Program-made: the position numbers and the translations under genes
Shown: piece by piece, positions 26,170 through 34,646 of the stretch
How the letters are laid out: each line of letters begins with the position of its first letter
How positions within the stretch are numbered: position 1 is the stretch's first letter
Assembly (NCBI GenBank): GCA_951635545.1
Contig: OX620685.1
Span: 2,852,001 to 2,916,000, forward strand
Length of the DNA stretch: 64,000 bases
Origin: CAG-873 sp910578365
Lineage (GTDB): Bacteria > Bacteroidota > Bacteroidia > Bacteroidales > Muribaculaceae
Direction: 5' to 3'
The notes under the pieces: generated by a model
Database searches by the model: none
Seen by the model: the letters and a program-made list of their open reading frames with translations, nothing else
What the model was told of the DNA's origin: nothing

Positions 26170-27495
26170 ATGACCAAACACATTTTGCCAATATCGCTTT
26201 TGCTTGCCGCTGCCTCAGGAATGCAAGCCGCCAGCTTCAATCCCTATGCGGGCGAATACACACCCTCGGAAGAGGTGATTCAGAGCCGTCGCGAATTTGC
26301 CGCCGACCGTTTCGGCATATTCATTCACTGGGGCATATACAGTATGTACGGCCAGGGCGAATGGTATCTTAATTACGGACCGCTGCACAGCGAGTACTCC
26401 AAGGCCGCAAGTGCCTTCTATCCTATAAAATTCAATGCCGACGAGTGGGCCGGAGCCATACGTGACTCCGGTGCAAGATACGTATGTTTTACATCGCGCC
26501 ATCACGACGGATTCTCGATGTACCATACAGCCGAATCGGACTATAACATTGTCGATGCCACGCCGTTCAAACGCGATGTAATTAAAGAGCTTTCAAAGGC
26601 ATGTCAGAACAACGATCTTAAACTGCACCTGTACTACTCGCACCTCGACTGGGGGCGCCAGGACTATCCGCAGGGCCGCACAGGCCATAGTACCGGACGT
26701 GACTCCACTTACTCCGACTGGCCCGGATACTACGGTTTTATGAACCGCCAGCTCACTGAACTGCTGACCAACTACGGCCCTATACGCGCTATATGGTTCG
26801 ACGGCTGGTGGGACCACGATGAAGACCCGGAACCCTTCAACTGGCAGCTCGATGAGCAGTATGCAATGATACATCGCCTGCAGCCCGGCTGTCTGGTAGG
26901 CAACAACCATCATCAGAACCCCTTCCCCGGCGAAGACATACAGATATTCGAGCGCGACCTACCGGGACAGAACACTGCCGGACTGTCAGGTCAGGATATA
27001 TCGGCGTTGCCTCTCGAAACCTGCCAGACCATGAACGGCATGTGGGGCTACAAACTTATCGACACCAATTACAAAGACACCCCCACTCTCATACGCTATT
27101 TGGTAGGCACTGCCGGCATGGGCGCAAACCTGTTGCTGAACATAGGCCCGCAGCCCGACGGACAATTGCCGGCCGCCGCCCTGGAGCGCCTCAAAGACAT
27201 AGGCTGCTGGATGCGCAAGTACGGTGAAACTATCTACGGCACCGAGGGCAGCCCCTTTGCAGCCCAGAGCTGGGGTACAGCCACACGCAAGGGAAACCGC
27301 CTGTTTGTGCATGTGATGACTGCCGACAAGCCCGACATATTCGTGCCCGTGAATCTGAAAATAAAAAGCGCGCGTGAATTCGACAGCCGCGAGAAACTGA
27401 AATTCTCCAAGGTAAAAGACGGCGGCGTGATACTGCATCTGGGACAAGTGCCCGATGCTATTGACCATATAATCGAACTTGAACTCAATGACTGA
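26170..27495 (+). CDS. Alpha-L-fucosidase, GH29
   Basis: 441 residues with signal peptide (MTKHILPISLLLAAASGMQA). GH29 features: FGIFIHWGIYSMYGQGEWY (about 48-66), YVCFTSRHHDGFSMYHT (about 100-116), and the nucleophile Asp in IRAIWFDGWW (about 205-214). It releases alpha-linked L-fucose from glycans in the periplasm or at the surface, fitting mucin or milk-glycan use. The protein ends soon after the catalytic domain plus a short beta domain. It overlaps cutC by 8 bp and heads a three-gene operon. Confidence 0.93.
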   Translation: MTKHILPISLLLAAASGMQAASFNPYAGEYTPSEEVIQSRREFAADRFGIFIHWGIYSMYGQGEWYLNYGPLHSEYSKAASAFYPIKFNADEWAGAIRDSGARYVCFTSRHHDGFSMYHTAESDYNIVDATPFKRDVIKELSKACQNNDLKLHLYYSHLDWGRQDYPQGRTGHSTGRDSTYSDWPGYYGFMNRQLTELLTNYGPIRAIWFDGWWDHDEDPEPFNWQLDEQYAMIHRLQPGCLVGNNHHQNPFPGEDIQIFERDLPGQNTAGLSGQDISALPLETCQTMNGMWGYKLIDTNYKDTPTLIRYLVGTAGMGANLLLNIGPQPDGQLPAAALERLKDIGCWMRKYGETIYGTEGSPFAAQSWGTATRKGNRLFVHVMTADKPDIFVPVNLKIKSAREFDSREKLKFSKVKDGGVILHLGQVPDAIDHIIELELND

Positions 27496-28237
27496 TACTA
27501 TACTTGAGGTCTGCTGCGGCGACCTTGGAAGCGTGGCAGCCGCCGCAGAAGGCGGTGCCGGACGAGTGGAACTTTGTGTAGGCCTGGGCGAAGGCGGCTT
27601 TACGCCGTCGGCAGCCATGGTCGAGGCCGCCATGCGCCACAATATAAAAGTGAATGTACTTGTGCGTGCCCGCAGCGGCGACTTCCTATACTCCGACGAC
27701 GAAAAAGCCATGATGCTGCGCGATGCCGAAATGCTCTCCAGTATGGGCGTGAATGCGGTGGTATGCGGAGCCTTGCTGGCCGACGGAAGTATCGACACTG
27801 ACTTCTGCCGTGCCCTGGCCGATGTGTGCCACGGCACCGAACTGACATTTCACCGCGCCTTTGACGTATGCCGCGGCCCTCTGCAGGCTATGGAACAGCT
27901 TATAGAGCTGGGCTTCACACGCATACTTACCTCAGGGCAGGCCGCATCAGCCCTCGACGGCACTGACCTGCTGCGCCGGCTTGTGGAGCAGAGCCGCGGC
28001 CGTATAACCATACTTGCCGGCGGAGGAGTGAATCCGCAGAATGCCGCCATGATTATAAGCCGCAGCGGAGTTAGCGAGCTTCATGCCTCGGCGCGCACGC
28101 AGGTGAAGAGCCTGATGCAATACCGTGTGGACGGTGTGAGCATGGGAGCGCCCGAGAGCGATGAATACATACGTGCCACAACTTCGGCCGCTGTGGTGCG
28201 CGATATTGTAAATGCCATGAAAACAGTAAAAATATGA
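27488..28237 (+). CDS. cutC: CutC family protein
   Basis: 249 residues from ATG at 27488 (MTDTILEVCCGDLGSVAAAA). Family features: LEVCCGDLGSVAAAAEGGAG (about 5-24), NVLVRARSGDFLYSDDE (about 55-71), FHRAFDV (about 118) and ILTSGQAASALDG (about 142). CutC is a TIM-barrel protein once linked to copper tolerance; its biochemical role is still disputed. The start overlaps the fucosidase stop by 8 bp and its stop overlaps the next ATG (ATGA), so the three genes are translationally coupled. Confidence 0.92.
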   Translation: MTDTILEVCCGDLGSVAAAAEGGAGRVELCVGLGEGGFTPSAAMVEAAMRHNIKVNVLVRARSGDFLYSDDEKAMMLRDAEMLSSMGVNAVVCGALLADGSIDTDFCRALADVCHGTELTFHRAFDVCRGPLQAMEQLIELGFTRILTSGQAASALDGTDLLRRLVEQSRGRITILAGGGVNPQNAAMIISRSGVSELHASARTQVKSLMQYRVDGVSMGAPESDEYIRATTSAAVVRDIVNAMKTVKI

Positions 28238-30822
28238 AACATATAGCATTGGCACTGCTGGCTTCGGCAGCGGTGCTGCCACTGAATGCCTCGGACTATA
28301 CCGACCGCCTTAGCGCCATTCCATGCCACGCACATATGGCACTGATGGACGATGCCGGAGCCATGAATGCCGACGAACGCCGCGCCATGGAGTTCCTGTA
28401 CTCGTACATGCCTTTCCCCGACATAGCCTGCCACGACGCCCGCTTCTATCTTGAAAATGTGCGAGCCTCGCTTAAGGCCCGCAGAGAAATGCCCTGGGGC
28501 AAGTTGGTGCCCGAACGCGAGTTCATGCACTTTGTGTTGCCCGTGCGCGTGAACAACGAAGACCTTGATTCGAGCCGCATGGTATTCTACGAGGAATTGC
28601 GCGACAGAGTAAAGAACCTGTCGATGAAAGACGCCATTCTGGAAGTGAACCACTGGTGCCACGAGAAGGTTGCCTACCAGCCCTCCGACGCCCGGACATC
28701 GTCGCCGCTGGCCACAGTGCGCACAGCCCTTGGCCGCTGCGGCGAGGAATCGACCTTTACCGTAGCCGCCCTGCGTTCGGTGGGAATCCCAGCCCGCCAG
28801 GTGTATACCCCCCGCTGGGCGCATACCGATGATAACCATGCCTGGGTGGAGGCCTGGGCCGATGGCCGCTGGTATTTCCTGGGCGCCTGCGAGCCGGAGC
28901 CTATACTTGACCTGGGCTGGTTCAACGCTCCTGCTTCGCGCGGCATGCTTATGAATACAAAGGTGTTCGGCCGCTACGATGGTCCGGAGGAGGTGCTTGA
29001 GCGCCAGCCAACAGCCACAGTCATAAACGTGACCTCAAAATATGCCCCTGTGGAGCCTGCCGTGGTAAAGGTGGTCGACAAGTCGGGCCGCAGTGTAGAG
29101 GGTGCCCGTGTAGCCTTTGGAGTTTACAACTATGCCGAGTACTTTTCGGCAGCGGTGAAGACCACCGGCGCCGATGGTATAAGCTCGCTTACATCTGGCC
29201 TTGGTGATTTGATGGTGTGGGCTTCCAAGGGCAATGAATACGGCTTTGCGAAAGTAAACGCAGCCGCAGCCGATACTGCTGTGATAGTACTCGACAAGGC
29301 TCCGGGATTCTGCGGCAGTTTCGACTTCGACATAGTGCCGCCGCCTCAGAGCGCGTCGTTGCCACGGCCCACAGCGGCCCAGACCGCCGAGAACGACCGC
29401 CGCAAGCAATACGAGGATTCGGTGCGTGGAGCCTATGAGGCCACCTTCGCCACCGAGGCTTCTGCGGCAGCGCTGGCAAAACGTATAGGAGCAGCCCCGG
29501 CGCGAGTAGAGGCTGTACTTATCGGTTCGCGCGGCAACCATGCGGTAATAGAAAATTTCCTGGCCGACAAAGATGTTGCCGACAAGACTCTGGCCCTCGA
29601 TATGCTGCAGGCAATGAGCGCCAAAGATCTCCGCGACGTACCTGCACGGGTGCTGTACGACCACTACAGCTACGGTGCTCCTGAGCAATCGCAGTTCTAT
29701 ACACGCTATGTACTAAACCCCAGAGTGGAGAACGAAATGCTCACACCCTACAAACACTTCCTGAGGCAGGCGTTCGGCAATGGCCGTTTCGCCACTCCGC
29801 AGCAGTTGGTGCAATGGGTGAGCGACAGCATAGCTGTAGACAATGTATGGAATCCGCTTAAGCTGCGCATGAGCCCGCAGGCTGTATATGAGCAGCGTAT
29901 GGCCGATCCGCTGTCGAGAAGCATATTTTTTGTGGCCGCGGCCCGCACCGCCGGATTCCCCTCGCGTATCGACCCTGTGACCGGCAAGACACAATATGCC
30001 TCCGATGAAAACAGCGGCTGGACCGATGTTCAGTTTGGCCCGGTGGCTGAGGCTGTGGCACCTCCTGCCGGCGTGGCCGACATCCGCTACCACAAGAGCG
30101 GACGCATCGACCAACCGGCCTATTACTCGCACTTCTCTATTTCCAAAATTGAATCGGGCTATCCGCGCCTGCTTGAATTCCCCGAATTCGCACCTATTTC
30201 CGAAATTGCACCCGGCGGCCTGCTGACACTCGACGCCGGAGATTATCTGCTCACCACCGGGCAGCGCCTGGCCAGCGGTGCGGTTCTGGCACGTTCGCAG
30301 TTCTTTACTGTGACTCCGGGCGATACTGTCCGTGTGGACATGTCGATACGGCAGGATACTACTGCCGTGCAGGTGCTGGGATCGTTCAACTCCGAGAACC
30401 TCTACCACAACCTTGCCGACGGTACAGACCGGAGCCTGCTTTCGACCACCGGCCGCGGCTATTATGTGCTTGGCCTCATCAAGCCCAACCACGAGCCTTC
30501 GGCACACGTGCTGAACGACATTGCCACACGCCGCGAGGAGTTCGAAAGCCGTGGCATGAAAGTGATGATGCTGTTCGGCGACAAAGCCGAGGCTTCGCGC
30601 TTCGATGCAGGCAAATTTCCGGCTTTGCCATCGAACATAGTATTCGGCTGCGACATTGACGGTAATATAAGCCGGGAGTTGTCCGATGCACTCGATGTGC
30701 CTGTCGACAACCTGCCTCTGTTTATCATTGCCGACACATTCAACCGTGTGGTATTCATCAGCCAGGGGTATACAATAGGCCTGGGCGATACCATACTCGA
30801 TATTTTCCGCCGCATAGAATAG
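28234..30822 (+). CDS. Exported transglutaminase-like domain protein
   Basis: 862 residues with signal peptide (MKHIALALLASAAVLPLNAS). The transglutaminase-like triad is visible: Cys in LGRCGEESTFTVAALRSVGI (about 165-185), His in DDNHAWVEAW (about 205), Asp in ADGRWYFLGACE (about 216). In bacteria these proteins act as proteases or amidases rather than cross-linkers. After it come beta domains (about 270-380, carboxypeptidase-regulatory-like) and a C-terminal half with a late thioredoxin-like segment (PSNIVFGCDIDGNISRELSD). Such proteins occur near glycan-degrading genes in Bacteroidota. Last gene of the GH29 operon, followed by a strong terminator. Confidence 0.82.
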   Translation: MKHIALALLASAAVLPLNASDYTDRLSAIPCHAHMALMDDAGAMNADERRAMEFLYSYMPFPDIACHDARFYLENVRASLKARREMPWGKLVPEREFMHFVLPVRVNNEDLDSSRMVFYEELRDRVKNLSMKDAILEVNHWCHEKVAYQPSDARTSSPLATVRTALGRCGEESTFTVAALRSVGIPARQVYTPRWAHTDDNHAWVEAWADGRWYFLGACEPEPILDLGWFNAPASRGMLMNTKVFGRYDGPEEVLERQPTATVINVTSKYAPVEPAVVKVVDKSGRSVEGARVAFGVYNYAEYFSAAVKTTGADGISSLTSGLGDLMVWASKGNEYGFAKVNAAAADTAVIVLDKAPGFCGSFDFDIVPPPQSASLPRPTAAQTAENDRRKQYEDSVRGAYEATFATEASAAALAKRIGAAPARVEAVLIGSRGNHAVIENFLADKDVADKTLALDMLQAMSAKDLRDVPARVLYDHYSYGAPEQSQFYTRYVLNPRVENEMLTPYKHFLRQAFGNGRFATPQQLVQWVSDSIAVDNVWNPLKLRMSPQAVYEQRMADPLSRSIFFVAAARTAGFPSRIDPVTGKTQYASDENSGWTDVQFGPVAEAVAPPAGVADIRYHKSGRIDQPAYYSHFSISKIESGYPRLLEFPEFAPISEIAPGGLLTLDAGDYLLTTGQRLASGAVLARSQFFTVTPGDTVRVDMSIRQDTTAVQVLGSFNSENLYHNLADGTDRSLLSTTGRGYYVLGLIKPNHEPSAHVLNDIATRREEFESRGMKVMMLFGDKAEASRFDAGKFPALPSNIVFGCDIDGNISRELSDALDVPVDNLPLFIIADTFNRVVFISQGYTIGLGDTILDIFRRIE

Positions 30823-30845
30823 CGGTAACATATTATCTTATTGGC

Positions 30846-30883
30846 CACGGCGGCAGGATGCGCTTGAGCATTCTGCCGCCGTG
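30846..30883 (+). terminator. Rho-independent terminator of the GH29 operon
   Basis: 16-bp stem (30846-30861 with 30868-30883, one G-T pair) and a 6-nt loop, then CTGATTTTTTAT. It follows the transglutaminase stop by 24 bp. Confidence 0.9.
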
Positions 30884-30950
30884 CTGATTTTTTATGAGTT
30901 TTTATGAGAGAGTCATTGACATAAAATTTTGAATTTAAAAATCAATAGTT

Positions 30951-32292
30951 CGTTAAAAAATTATTCATAGGCTAAGCGGCATCTACCGCCAAGCCAAGGA
31001 GTTCTTTGACAAGTTTAGCATTTAAAGTCTTGTTCGGGTCAATTCCGCTCAGGTCAAAAAATCTTTTTATGAAATGAGCGTTGACCATCAGAGACTTAAT
31101 TTGACCAATAGAAAAGGGCATCTTCGTCTGCTTCCTGAGCACCTTAGTGATGTTGACGGCGGCAAGCGAAGCGTTGTAGGCAAAATCCAAAGCCTTTTCA
31201 TTGCGAGCCTGACAGTCGAGCAATCCCGTGAACTGGTGACCGTCACGGAAACAGAACTCGATCTGAAACCGTGTCCGGTATATGTCATAGACATCTTTGC
31301 CACAGACAGAGGTGTCTGTTGAGAAATACAGTCGGTGTACACCTCCGGGCAGATAATGGATTACCAGCCGTATTTTCTGCTTCAGTGACTTGCACCATGC
31401 CACAAGTTCAAAGGCTTCGCCCTCCTCGGGCGCGATGTCAAGCCGGGTCATCCTGCTTTTGTCGGGATTGGAGAAGTCAATCTTGCCATCCTTGGTCTTG
31501 GGGCGTCCTCTTTTGCCGGTTCGCGGGCCTTCGTAAATGTAATACAGCACGGCATTGGAACGCAGACGGCTTATCAGTGAGAAGCCGATTTCTTTCAGAC
31601 CCTCGACAAACGGCAGTACGGAGAAAGCGGCATCGGCAACGAGCAATGAAGTGATTTTCAATAAATCAGTACGATACTTCTCCAATACTGACAGATACCA
31701 CTGGCTCAACGTCATATCCTTGGCTTTAAGTTCTGTCGCGTTAAGAGTCTGCACGGCACGAAGCATCATCGCGTCCTTGATGTCTGCATCGACCACAGCG
31801 ATACCAAGTATCTCAAGTCCATGCTTCACAGCCGAAGCACATCCAGACCAGAACCGACCGACATGGTCTGTCTTTTTGCCCGCTTTGGAGACATAGCTGG
31901 GATCGATGGCGATAGCCAGTCGTTTCATGCCATACTGGAAACGGTCGGCAGCGAGATTCATGTTGAAGCACAGCCAGTCGAAATCCTTACGGAATGTCTG
32001 GCGGTATCGCTGTTCCTTACGTCTCCCGTAGCGTCCAAGTTGAAGAAAGTTTATCTTTCGCGGTATGCACATGATTAAAATCAGTATCTCGATGATGTTT
32101 GCTTTGAAAGTTTTGTTTAACTTTGTAGCGCAACCGAAGAAAGCTCTCCGGCAGATGCCCTCATATTGGTCAAGTAGTTCGAAAATCAGCATGTCTTTAA
32201 GTGTCGTGGAATAACCTTAAAGTTACTGAAAATCAACGACTTGACCAAATTTTTAGTGTTAAATTTTCATGCTAAACATCAGATTTTTAACG
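30951..32292. mobile_element. IS4-superfamily insertion sequence, ends approximate
   Basis: Contains one transposase gene. CGTTAAAAA at 30951-30959 and the inverse at about 32283-32292 are candidate terminal repeats; no convincing target duplication was found, so the ends are tentative. The element lies between the fucosidase operon terminator and the TPP riboswitch. GAGTTTTTAT is tandemly repeated just outside (about 30894-30907). Confidence 0.5.
30972..32192 (-). CDS. IS4-like DDE transposase
   Basis: 406 residues. The catalytic core is IS4-like: first Asp in AIAIDPSYVSKAGKKTDHVG (about 88-107), second Asp in LLVADAAFSV (about 180), and the final block YRTRFQIEFCFRDGHQFTG, which keeps the Y-(2)-R-(3)-E arrangement. 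The N-terminal 80 residues are basic. Full length and uninterrupted, so it could be active. Neighbouring genes belong to unrelated operons. Confidence 0.85.
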   Translation of the reverse strand: MLIFELLDQYEGICRRAFFGCATKLNKTFKANIIEILILIMCIPRKINFLQLGRYGRRKEQRYRQTFRKDFDWLCFNMNLAADRFQYGMKRLAIAIDPSYVSKAGKKTDHVGRFWSGCASAVKHGLEILGIAVVDADIKDAMMLRAVQTLNATELKAKDMTLSQWYLSVLEKYRTDLLKITSLLVADAAFSVLPFVEGLKEIGFSLISRLRSNAVLYYIYEGPRTGKRGRPKTKDGKIDFSNPDKSRMTRLDIAPEEGEAFELVAWCKSLKQKIRLVIHYLPGGVHRLYFSTDTSVCGKDVYDIYRTRFQIEFCFRDGHQFTGLLDCQARNEKALDFAYNASLAAVNITKVLRKQTKMPFSIGQIKSLMVNAHFIKRFFDLSGIDPNKTLNAKLVKELLGLAVDAA

Positions 32293-32366
32293 GATTAAAC
32301 ACTTGGCTCCTCGGAGCCGTTAACAAATTCTCAAAAAATAACCGAAGTATTGAAAAATGAATTTTG

Positions 32367-32374
32367 TAACTTTG
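32367..32374 (+). promoter_or_regulatory. TAnnTTTG box of the thiamine operon
   Basis: TAACTTTG followed by C, 14 bp before the riboswitch; the -33 box is not clear. Position suits transcription starting just before the aptamer. Confidence 0.55.
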
Positions 32375-32387
32375 CGGCAACTCAAAC

Positions 32388-32514
32388 TCGAGAGGGGTGC
32401 ACGCCGAAGGGCGGGCTGAGAAATACCCTTAGAACTTGAAGCGGTTAGTACCGCCGCAAGGACTCGTCTACAACCTGTGTCTGATGCTGTATCTGGCGTC
32501 AATCCCCTCTCGGC
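32388..32514 (+). promoter_or_regulatory. TPP riboswitch (THI box) and expression platform
   Basis: The aptamer core has GAGGGGTGC (32391 on), GGGCTGAGAAATACCC, GAACTTGA and a closing arm ending AAGGACTCG at about 32458-32467, all in TPP-aptamer order; the P3 stem is short (CGCCGAAGGGCG). It sits upstream of thiS and the whole thiamine operon, so it is expected to switch it off when thiamine pyrophosphate is plentiful. About 40 nt after the aptamer, CCCCTCTCG (32506-32514) is exactly complementary to CGAGAGGGG (32389-32397) at the start of the aptamer, offering an alternative pairing just before the thiS start. Confidence 0.9.
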
Positions 32515-32527
32515 TAATCTTTGTGAA

Positions 32528-32731
32528 ATGAAAGTAGAAATAAATCACCACGAAGTAGCTGTAGAAGGCGATTGCAAAACACTTCTGCAAATACTCGAAC
32601 TGGAAAATCTTGACGGTCGCGGTGTTGCCGTGGCCGTGGACAATTGTGTGGTACCGCGTGACTGCTGGGCTAATACCGAGCTTGTCGAGGGTATGAAAAT
32701 AACGGTAATACGAGCTGTTTGCGGAGGCTGA
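32528..32731 (+). CDS. thiS: Sulfur carrier protein ThiS
   Basis: 67 residues from ATG at 32528 (MKVEINHHEVAVEGDCKTLL); codons upstream in frame belong to the riboswitch. Beta-grasp fold ending in CGG, the Gly-Gly tail that is adenylylated by ThiF and turned into a thiocarboxylate for thiazole synthesis. First gene of the thiamine operon; its stop overlaps the thiE ATG by one base. Confidence 0.92.
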   Translation: MKVEINHHEVAVEGDCKTLLQILELENLDGRGVAVAVDNCVVPRDCWANTELVEGMKITVIRAVCGG

Positions 32732-33876
32732 TGGAAACTATTGCCATAACATTGCCCTATTTTTATCCGCATGAGGCCAAGGCAATAACGACCATGCTGC
32801 GCAGGGGCGAGGTAAGCCGCGTGCATCTGCGCAAGCCCGGCTGCAAGGCCGACTGCATGGCGGCGCTAATTGCACAAATCCCGGCTGAATTGCGTGAGCG
32901 CATTTCGCTGCATGACCACCATGAACTTGCCGCCGGCTACGGTGTCGGAGGGGTACATCTCAATAGTCGCTATCCCGTGGCCCCCGCAGGCTGGACCGGT
33001 CTTGTAAGCCGCTCGCTGCACAGTGTCGACGAGCTGCGTGTACATGCTGCCGACTACGACTATGTGTTTATCAGTCCTGTGTATCCGAGCATATCCAAGC
33101 AGGGGTATAAGCCGCGGTTCACCGTCGATGAGCTGCGGCCCTATCTGTGCCACAAGGTGTATGCCCTCGGTGGCGTCACCCCGGCACGGCTGGACGAACT
33201 CGAGGCCGCAGGTTTCGGAGGCGCGGCCATGCTCGGGGCGCTATGGAAGGCCGTAGTTAAGCCCGGACATTTCCGCCTGCAGTTCATATCGCATGGCGAC
33301 AGTGCCGATGCACAGCTGCAGGGAATCGAGGCTGTATTACGAGGCGGTTGCCGCTGGGTGCAGCTACGCATGAAAGACACTCCGCAGGCTCTGGTGGCCG
33401 AGGTAGGGCGCAAGGCCGCCGAATTGTGCCGCCACTACGGAGCTACATTTATTATTGACGACCACGTGGAACTGGTGCACATCCTCGGTGCCGACGGTGT
33501 GCATTTAGGCAAAAACAACATGCCCGCCGACGAGGCCCGCCGGCTGTTGGGCCCTGCCAAAATCATAGGTTCAACAGCCAATACCCTCGGCGATATACGT
33601 GCCGCTGTTGCCGCCGGGGCCGACTATATAGGTCTGGGGCCATTTCGCTTCACCACTACCAAGAAGAATCTCAGTCCGGTTCTCGGGCTCGAAGGCTACC
33701 GCAGCATAATAGCCGCCGCACGCGCCGAAGGCATAACCGTGCCTGTAGTGGCCATCGGAGGCATCTCAGCCTGCGATGTGGCCACGATAAGGCAGGCCGG
33801 AGCCGCAGGCGTAGCAGTAAGCGGCAGCATACTGCGAGCCGAAAATCCTATTGAAGAAACAAAAAAATTCTTATAA
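32731..33876 (+). CDS. thiE: Tandem ThiE/TenI-like protein: TenI-like N-half fused to thiamine phosphate synthase
   Basis: 381 residues from ATG at 32731. Usual ThiE is about 210. The C-terminal half (about 185-381) is a clear thiamine phosphate synthase: VLRGGCRWVQLRMKD, FIIDDHVELVHILGADGVHLG, KIIGSTANT, DYIGLGPFRFTTTKK and GISACDVATIRQAGAAGVAVS. The N-terminal half (about 1-175) is a second TIM barrel of the same family, with VSRVHLRKPG, ISLHDHHELAAGYGVGGVHL, DYVFISPVYPSISKQGY and YALGGVTP, lacking the phosphate-binding detail and closer to TenI (thiazole tautomerase). Two steps may thus be in one chain: aromatising the thiazole and joining it to HMP-PP. Sits between thiS and thiG. Confidence 0.85.
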   Translation: METIAITLPYFYPHEAKAITTMLRRGEVSRVHLRKPGCKADCMAALIAQIPAELRERISLHDHHELAAGYGVGGVHLNSRYPVAPAGWTGLVSRSLHSVDELRVHAADYDYVFISPVYPSISKQGYKPRFTVDELRPYLCHKVYALGGVTPARLDELEAAGFGGAAMLGALWKAVVKPGHFRLQFISHGDSADAQLQGIEAVLRGGCRWVQLRMKDTPQALVAEVGRKAAELCRHYGATFIIDDHVELVHILGADGVHLGKNNMPADEARRLLGPAKIIGSTANTLGDIRAAVAAGADYIGLGPFRFTTTKKNLSPVLGLEGYRSIIAAARAEGITVPVVAIGGISACDVATIRQAGAAGVAVSGSILRAENPIEETKKFL

Positions 33877-33878
33877 AC

Positions 33879-34646
33879 ATGGAAAAACTTATAATCGGTG
33901 GCCGCGAGTTCAGCTCGCGCATATTTTTAGGCACCGGTAAATTCCGCAGCAACACCGAGATGGAGCAGGCCATACTGGCTTCGGAAACAGAAATGGTAAC
34001 TGTAGCCATGAAGCGCATCGACATGAACAACCGCAACGACGACATGCTGCGCCATATAACTCATGAAGGCATACAGCTGCTGCCCAACACCTCAGGTGCC
34101 CGCGACGCTCGTGAGGCCGTGTTCGCCGCACAATTAGCCCGCGAGGCCTTCGGTACAGAATTTATAAAACTCGAGATACACCCCGATCCACGCTATCTGC
34201 TGCCCGACCCGGTGGAAACCCTGAAGGCTACCGAAGAACTTGCCCGCCTGGGCTTTGTGGTGCTTCCGTACATACAGGCCGACCCTGTGCTGTGCAAGCG
34301 GCTCGAAGAAGCCGGCACTGCCGCCGTGATGCCTCTGGCCGCTCCTATAGGCTCCAATAAAGGTCTGGTTACGCGCGACCTGCTGCGTATAATCATAGAG
34401 CAGAGCAATGTGCCGGTAGTTGTCGACGCCGGTCTGGGCGCACCGTCGCATGCGGCCGAAGCCATGGAAATGGGAGCCGATGCCGTGCTGGTAAATACTG
34501 CTATTGCCGTGGCCGGCGACCCGGTGCGTATGGCCAGTGCATTCGCTGCCGCCACCCGTGCAGGCCGCGAGGCATTCGACGCCGGTCTGGGTGCGGTGAG
34601 CGACTGCGCCGATGCCTCGAGTCCGTTAACCTCATTCCTGCTGTGA
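33879..34646 (+). CDS. thiG: Thiazole synthase
   Basis: 255 residues. ThiG forms the thiazole from deoxyxylulose-5-phosphate, ThiS thiocarboxylate and dehydroglycine. Seen: FSSRIFLGTGKFRSN at the N-terminus, VTVAMKRIDMN with the Schiff-base Lys region (about residues 40-50, and KLEIHPDPRYLLPDPVETLK at about 93-112), GAPIGSNKGL (about 146), and DAGLGAPSHAAEAMEMGADA (about 175-195). Starts 2 bp after thiE and overlaps thiH by 4 bp. Confidence 0.95.
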   Translation: MEKLIIGGREFSSRIFLGTGKFRSNTEMEQAILASETEMVTVAMKRIDMNNRNDDMLRHITHEGIQLLPNTSGARDAREAVFAAQLAREAFGTEFIKLEIHPDPRYLLPDPVETLKATEELARLGFVVLPYIQADPVLCKRLEEAGTAAVMPLAAPIGSNKGLVTRDLLRIIIEQSNVPVVVDAGLGAPSHAAEAMEMGADAVLVNTAIAVAGDPVRMASAFAAATRAGREAFDAGLGAVSDCADASSPLTSFLL

